DNA from: Desulfuromusa sp.
Lineage (GTDB): Bacteria; Desulfobacterota; Desulfuromonadia; Desulfuromonadales; Geopsychrobacteraceae
Direction of reading: 5' to 3'
DNA: 9,299 nucleotides
NCBI GenBank assembly: GCA_029934095.1
Contig: JAOZMV010000043.1
Location: 1-9,299 of the forward strand
Numbering within the stretch: the stretch's first letter is position 1; each line of letters opens with the position of its first letter. Below, piece by piece: positions 7,026-9,299 of this stretch. Below the pieces are notes generated by a model, which saw nothing but the letters and a program-made list of their open reading frames with translations, made no database searches and had not been told where the DNA came from. The position numbers and the translations under genes were made by a program.

Positions 7026-8294
7026 TTATTCGGTTGCGCCGCAGCCAACTTCCACCCGGCGATTCAAGGATCTTCCCCCCGCTGTTTTGTTATCAGCAAC
7101 CGGGTGACTTTCACCAAAACCCTGTGCAATCAATCTGGATTCCTTGATGTTGAATTTTTCGATCAGACGATTTTTAACTGCAGTAGCACGTTGTTCAGAG
7201 AGCTTCAGATTATACGCTGCGGTACCGCTGCTGTCAGTGTGACCTTCAATGATAACGGTGTTACCAGGGTAGTCATTGATACATTGAGCAGCCTTGGCTA
7301 CTTCACTATCAAATTCAGCACCGACTGTACTGCTATCGTGACCAAAGTTAATATGCAGGGTCAGTTTGGTCGGGCAACCATAGACATCAACAGATACGCC
7401 CTCCGGGGTTCCCGGACATTGATCCATGTAGTCAAAGACACCATCGCCGTCGCTGTCAAGGAGGCAACCAACATCATTGACCGGTGCCCCTTTAGGGGTA
7501 TTGGGACAATTATCAACTGGATCCATAACACCATCACCATCACTATCTTGTGGTGGCGCAGATTTCACAACAACGGGAGGGGCCTTGGTGATAAAAACAT
7601 TACTGACAAAGTTCGTCATGCTACTGTTGTCAGCCAGATCCGTGTCGGTCGTGGCAAATCCACACTGCCCGAGTGCAGCAATTTGTTGCATCATGTCCTG
7701 TCCGGCACCATTATTTTCATGGCCGATGGAAACAGTGTAGATACAGAAGTTTTCTCCCAGCTGACTCTTGAGTTTTTCTGCAGCAGCAGGGGCATCATCA
7801 ATATTAAGTCCATCACTGACAATAATCAGAGCCGATTTTCCTGAAGCTGATTTCAAATCATTTCCAACCGCATGGAGTGTTTCTGCCATGGGTGTCGGCC
7901 CACCAACATATTTGATTTTGCCCAGACCGTCATGAAAGGCAGATTGATTATAGTTGGACATCCCATAGAGGAGTTCAGTGCCATTCTCTGACTGATAGCT
8001 ATGGTGACCAGTGCTACGCAGTCCACCATTGTATTTTAAATCAGTTGGAATCGCCTGATTGATTCGACTGACAATCTTTCTAGCAACCAGAAAATCATTT
8101 CTGCCCCCTTCATCCATACTCAAGGAGGCATCTATAAGCACCATGAAATTATTGACTTTCGGAGCATATTTATCTCCTGCAGTCGTTGAAACACCTGCTT
8201 CAAGTGGTTTCAAAGGGGGCTGCATCACTGGTGCACAGCTAACAACCAAAGCAACCAGAGCGGATAAGAACAATACTTTTTGCAGCTGTTTCAT
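7026..8294 (-). CDS. Lipoprotein with VWA, thrombospondin type-3 and OmpA domains
   Basis: This 422-aa protein is probably anchored in the outer membrane and bound to peptidoglycan. The signal peptide ends in lipobox VVSC with C20 as lipidation site; A21 does not signal inner-membrane retention. A von Willebrand A domain (about 48-235) has an intact metal site: D55-A-S57-L-S59, T134 (GGPTPM) and D161 (VSDG). Two thrombospondin type-3 calcium repeats follow (250-277 and 280-307), each starting DSDGDGV with the pattern DxCPxTPxG. The OmpA C-terminal domain (about 311-417) has D354 (GHTD) and R369 (LSEQRA), the residues expected to hold diaminopimelate. The ATG at 8294 is preceded by AGAGGAAG (complement of 8301-8308). 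It has its own promoter and terminator-like hairpin. A structural or adhesive envelope role is likely; the VWA ligand is unknown. Confidence 0.93.
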   Translation of the reverse strand: MKQLQKVLFLSALVALVVSCAPVMQPPLKPLEAGVSTTAGDKYAPKVNNFMVLIDASLSMDEGGRNDFLVARKIVSRINQAIPTDLKYNGGLRSTGHHSYQSENGTELLYGMSNYNQSAFHDGLGKIKYVGGPTPMAETLHAVGNDLKSASGKSALIIVSDGLNIDDAPAAAEKLKSQLGENFCIYTVSIGHENNGAGQDMMQQIAALGQCGFATTDTDLADNSSMTNFVSNVFITKAPPVVVKSAPPQDSDGDGVMDPVDNCPNTPKGAPVNDVGCLLDSDGDGVFDYMDQCPGTPEGVSVDVYGCPTKLTLHINFGHDSSTVGAEFDSEVAKAAQCINDYPGNTVIIEGHTDSSGTAAYNLKLSEQRATAVKNRLIEKFNIKESRLIAQGFGESHPVADNKTAGGRSLNRRVEVGCGATE

Positions 8295-8348
8295 TGTTTA
8301 CTTCCTCTCAGTTTGATAATCATTAAAGACATTATGAACTTCCCTTTC

Positions 8349-8376
8349 TTTATAACAGCAAAAGATGACAAGTCAA
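8349..8376 (-). promoter_or_regulatory. Promoter of the VWA/OmpA lipoprotein gene
   Basis: On the minus strand TTGACT (8371-8376) and TATAAA (8349-8354) are 16 bp apart. Each matches consensus at 5 of 6 positions. The predicted start near 8342 gives a leader of about 48 bases with a good ribosome site. Confidence 0.65.
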
Positions 8377-8456
8377 GTCAGGCATGTCGATTTTATTATT
8401 AACAGTGAAAAAATGTAGAATAATGTTCCCTCTTTAATGTTTTAATTAATACTAAT

Positions 8457-8489
8457 TAGAGGGTTGCCAGCTTAACCCTCTATTTTTTT
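8457..8489 (+). terminator. Rho-independent terminator with no obvious upstream gene
   Basis: Nine paired bases (8457-8465 with 8474-8482) enclose an 8-base loop, and seven T follow at 8483-8489. The T run is on the plus strand only. The nearest plus-strand gene upstream ends at 6201, so this may end an unannotated short transcript or block read-through into the gene at 8647. Confidence 0.6.
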
Positions 8490-8646
8490 GCTCTCAATGC
8501 TGACAGCTATGGTCTATTAACTGGGATTGTCAGACAGTTTGTGCCTCATAATTGAGGATGACACGGGTGCTATTTCGAATAGCGTGGTGGCTTTTATATG
8601 GCCCTTAATATTGCTTCTGTGCCATCGACTCTGATATTCTGAATCC

Positions 8647-9243
8647 ATGAAAACCTTGGAAATATTTTATGACTATGTTTGACCCTGGTGTTATTTCGGT
8701 GCCGTGCGCATCGAACAGTTGTGCCGGGAATTTGAATTATCCCTTCGTTGGACGGTTTTTCCTCTCCACCCAGAAACGCCACTGAAAGGACGAGAACTAT
8801 CAGATCTGTTTGCCGGGCGGATGAATGTGCCGAAGGTGATGGCTGATTTGAAAACAATGGCGGAAAGTTTAGGATTACCTTTTGCGCAACGCACCCACAC
8901 CTATAATAGTCGTCATGCTCAGGAACTGGGTAAGTGGGCGGAACAACTAGGGCAAGGAGGTGCGTTTCGTGATGCGATTTATTATGCCTATTTTGGGGAA
9001 AGACGGAACATCGCTAAGGTTAGTGAATTGACCGCTATCTGTGAATCACTCGATCTTTCAAGTGTGGATGCTGTTCAGGTGTTGGATGAAGGTCGCTTTT
9101 CAGCAGAAGTCGATGCCGATTGGAACCGCGCCAGAACTGTTGGAATCAGCTCTGTTCCAAGTCACGTGTATGAAACCCGTGTGCTTGTTGGGTTTCAGGA
9201 GTATCCAGCCTTTCAGAAACTGATCAAGGGTTCTCTGCTTTAA
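8647..9243 (+). CDS. DsbA/FrnE-family thioredoxin-fold selenoprotein (in-frame TGA read as Sec)
   Basis: This 198-residue protein belongs to the DsbA-like oxidoreductases related to FrnE and 2-hydroxychromene-2-carboxylate isomerase. It opens with a short beta strand (LEIFYDYV) and then U12-P-W-C15, where residue 12 is TGA at 8680-8682 exactly at the first active-site cysteine. Family landmarks follow in the same frame: YFGA, HPETP (about 41-45), NSR (about 87-89), a helical insert, and the VPS cis-proline loop near 171. There is no signal peptide, so it is probably cytoplasmic. ATG 8647 is the only ATG between an in-frame TGA at 8632-8634 and the Sec codon; no strong ribosome site is seen. 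Conventional calling would start at GTG 8704 and lose strand 1 and the whole active site. A SECIS-like hairpin follows the TGA. A cysteine-to-stop mutation is the alternative, but more than 180 conserved codons after the TGA argue against it. Confidence 0.85.
8695..8715 (+). promoter_or_regulatory. Putative bacterial SECIS element
   Basis: Inside the coding region, UUCGGUGC (8695-8702) pairs with GCAUCGAA (8708-8715) as 8 bp with a single G-U pair, closing a 5-base loop CGUGC. The stem begins 12 bases and the loop 20 bases after the UGA. The loop has G at its second position followed by U, as expected for SelB binding. A weaker lower stem of mostly G-U pairs (8687-8691 with 8721-8725) can extend it. 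Confidence 0.65.
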
Positions 9244-9299
9244 GCATCCATCTTTTCAATCAATCTTTCCAGATAACGTGATTTCATCTGTTTACTGGC
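9240..9299 (-). CDS. C-terminal end of an unidentified gene (cut by window edge)
   Basis: Reading the minus strand from the window edge, one frame stays open for 19 codons, ends MKSRYLERLIEKMDA and stops at TAA (complement of 9240-9242). The other two minus frames stop within 15 bases. Its stop overlaps that of the convergent selenoprotein gene within TTAA. The fragment looks helical and charged but is too short to name. Confidence 0.5.
   Translation of the reverse strand, partial: ASKQMKSRYLERLIEKMDA

Larger units (their letters stand above)
8295..8646. other. Intergenic region between divergent lipoprotein and selenoprotein genes
   Basis: These 352 bases hold the lipoprotein ribosome site and promoter (to 8376), an AT-rich stretch (about 8390-8456) and a plus-strand terminator hairpin (8457-8489). 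Two small palindromes lie at 8544-8557 (CCTCA/TGAGG) and 8569-8583 (GCTATT/AATAGC). I see no convincing coding frame, and no clear promoter for the gene starting at 8647. The palindromes could be protein sites upstream of that gene, but this is only positional. Confidence 0.5.

Noticed and set aside
7017..7844. Long plus-strand open frame of 275 codons
   Set aside because: It lies antisense inside the well-supported VWA/OmpA lipoprotein gene, has no recognisable domain and shows no ribosome site. It is a shadow of that gene's codon pattern.
8680..8682. In-frame TGA read as a nonsense mutation that makes the DsbA-like gene a pseudogene
   Set aside because: The TGA sits exactly on the catalytic cysteine codon. 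The rest of the gene is uninterrupted and conserved in pattern, and a SECIS-like hairpin follows. Decay would not be expected to strike only that codon.
8702..8727. Alternative hairpin after the TGA (CCG, bulged U, GCGCA pairing with UGUGC, CGG)
   Set aside because: It competes with the 8695-8715 stem, has a bulge and a larger loop, and lies further from the UGA. The uninterrupted 8-bp stem with a G-U loop fits SECIS rules better.
8594..8900. Two minus-strand open frames opposite the selenoprotein gene
   Set aside because: They overlap the start of the DsbA-like gene on the other strand, have low-complexity unconvincing products and no homology I recognise.

Overview
The window looks like chromosomal DNA of an anaerobic or microaerophilic deltaproteobacterium, most likely of the Desulfuromonadales (Geobacter/Desulfuromonas/Pelobacter relatives). 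This is an inference from gene content: an NtrY/NtrX-like sensor-regulator pair using sigma-54, a classical rubrerythrin, a polyphosphate-glucokinase-type ROK kinase, an outer-membrane VWA/OmpA lipoprotein, and an apparent selenocysteine-containing DsbA-family protein. Base composition is moderate and fairly uniform. I see no insertion sequence, phage gene or CRISPR array.

Layout. Positions 52-3672 (minus) hold a two-gene operon: a membrane histidine kinase (first gene) and its sigma-54-dependent response regulator. Positions 3820-3982 hold a tRNA-Thr(CGU) gene on the minus strand with its own promoter and a strong hairpin terminator. Positions 4028-4775 (plus) are a self-contained rubrerythrin unit: promoter, 5' leader, gene and bidirectional terminator. 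Positions 4801-5419 (minus) encode a small two-helix membrane protein with a C-terminal SHOCT domain and a good promoter. A polyphosphate-glucokinase-like gene (5458-6201, plus) converges on, and overlaps by 10 bp, a gene for an exported protein of unknown function (6192-6839, minus). Positions 7026-8376 (minus) form another self-contained unit: promoter, a lipoprotein with VWA, thrombospondin type-3 and OmpA domains, and a terminator-like hairpin.

The most interesting locus is 8647-9243 (plus). A DsbA/FrnE-family thioredoxin-fold gene reads as intact only if an in-frame TGA at 8680-8682 is decoded as selenocysteine. That TGA falls exactly on the first cysteine of the CPWC active site, giving U-P-W-C. 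Twelve bases after it begins an 8-bp stem with a 5-nt loop containing G-U, placed as bacterial SECIS elements are. Ordinary gene calling would start this gene at the GTG at 8704 and lose the active site. The last 60 bases carry the end of a further minus-strand gene whose stop codon overlaps that of the selenoprotein gene.

Functionally, rubrerythrin and the predicted selenoprotein both point to peroxide and thiol redox defence. Apart from the kinase-regulator pair, the genes appear to be independently transcribed single units rather than one pathway.
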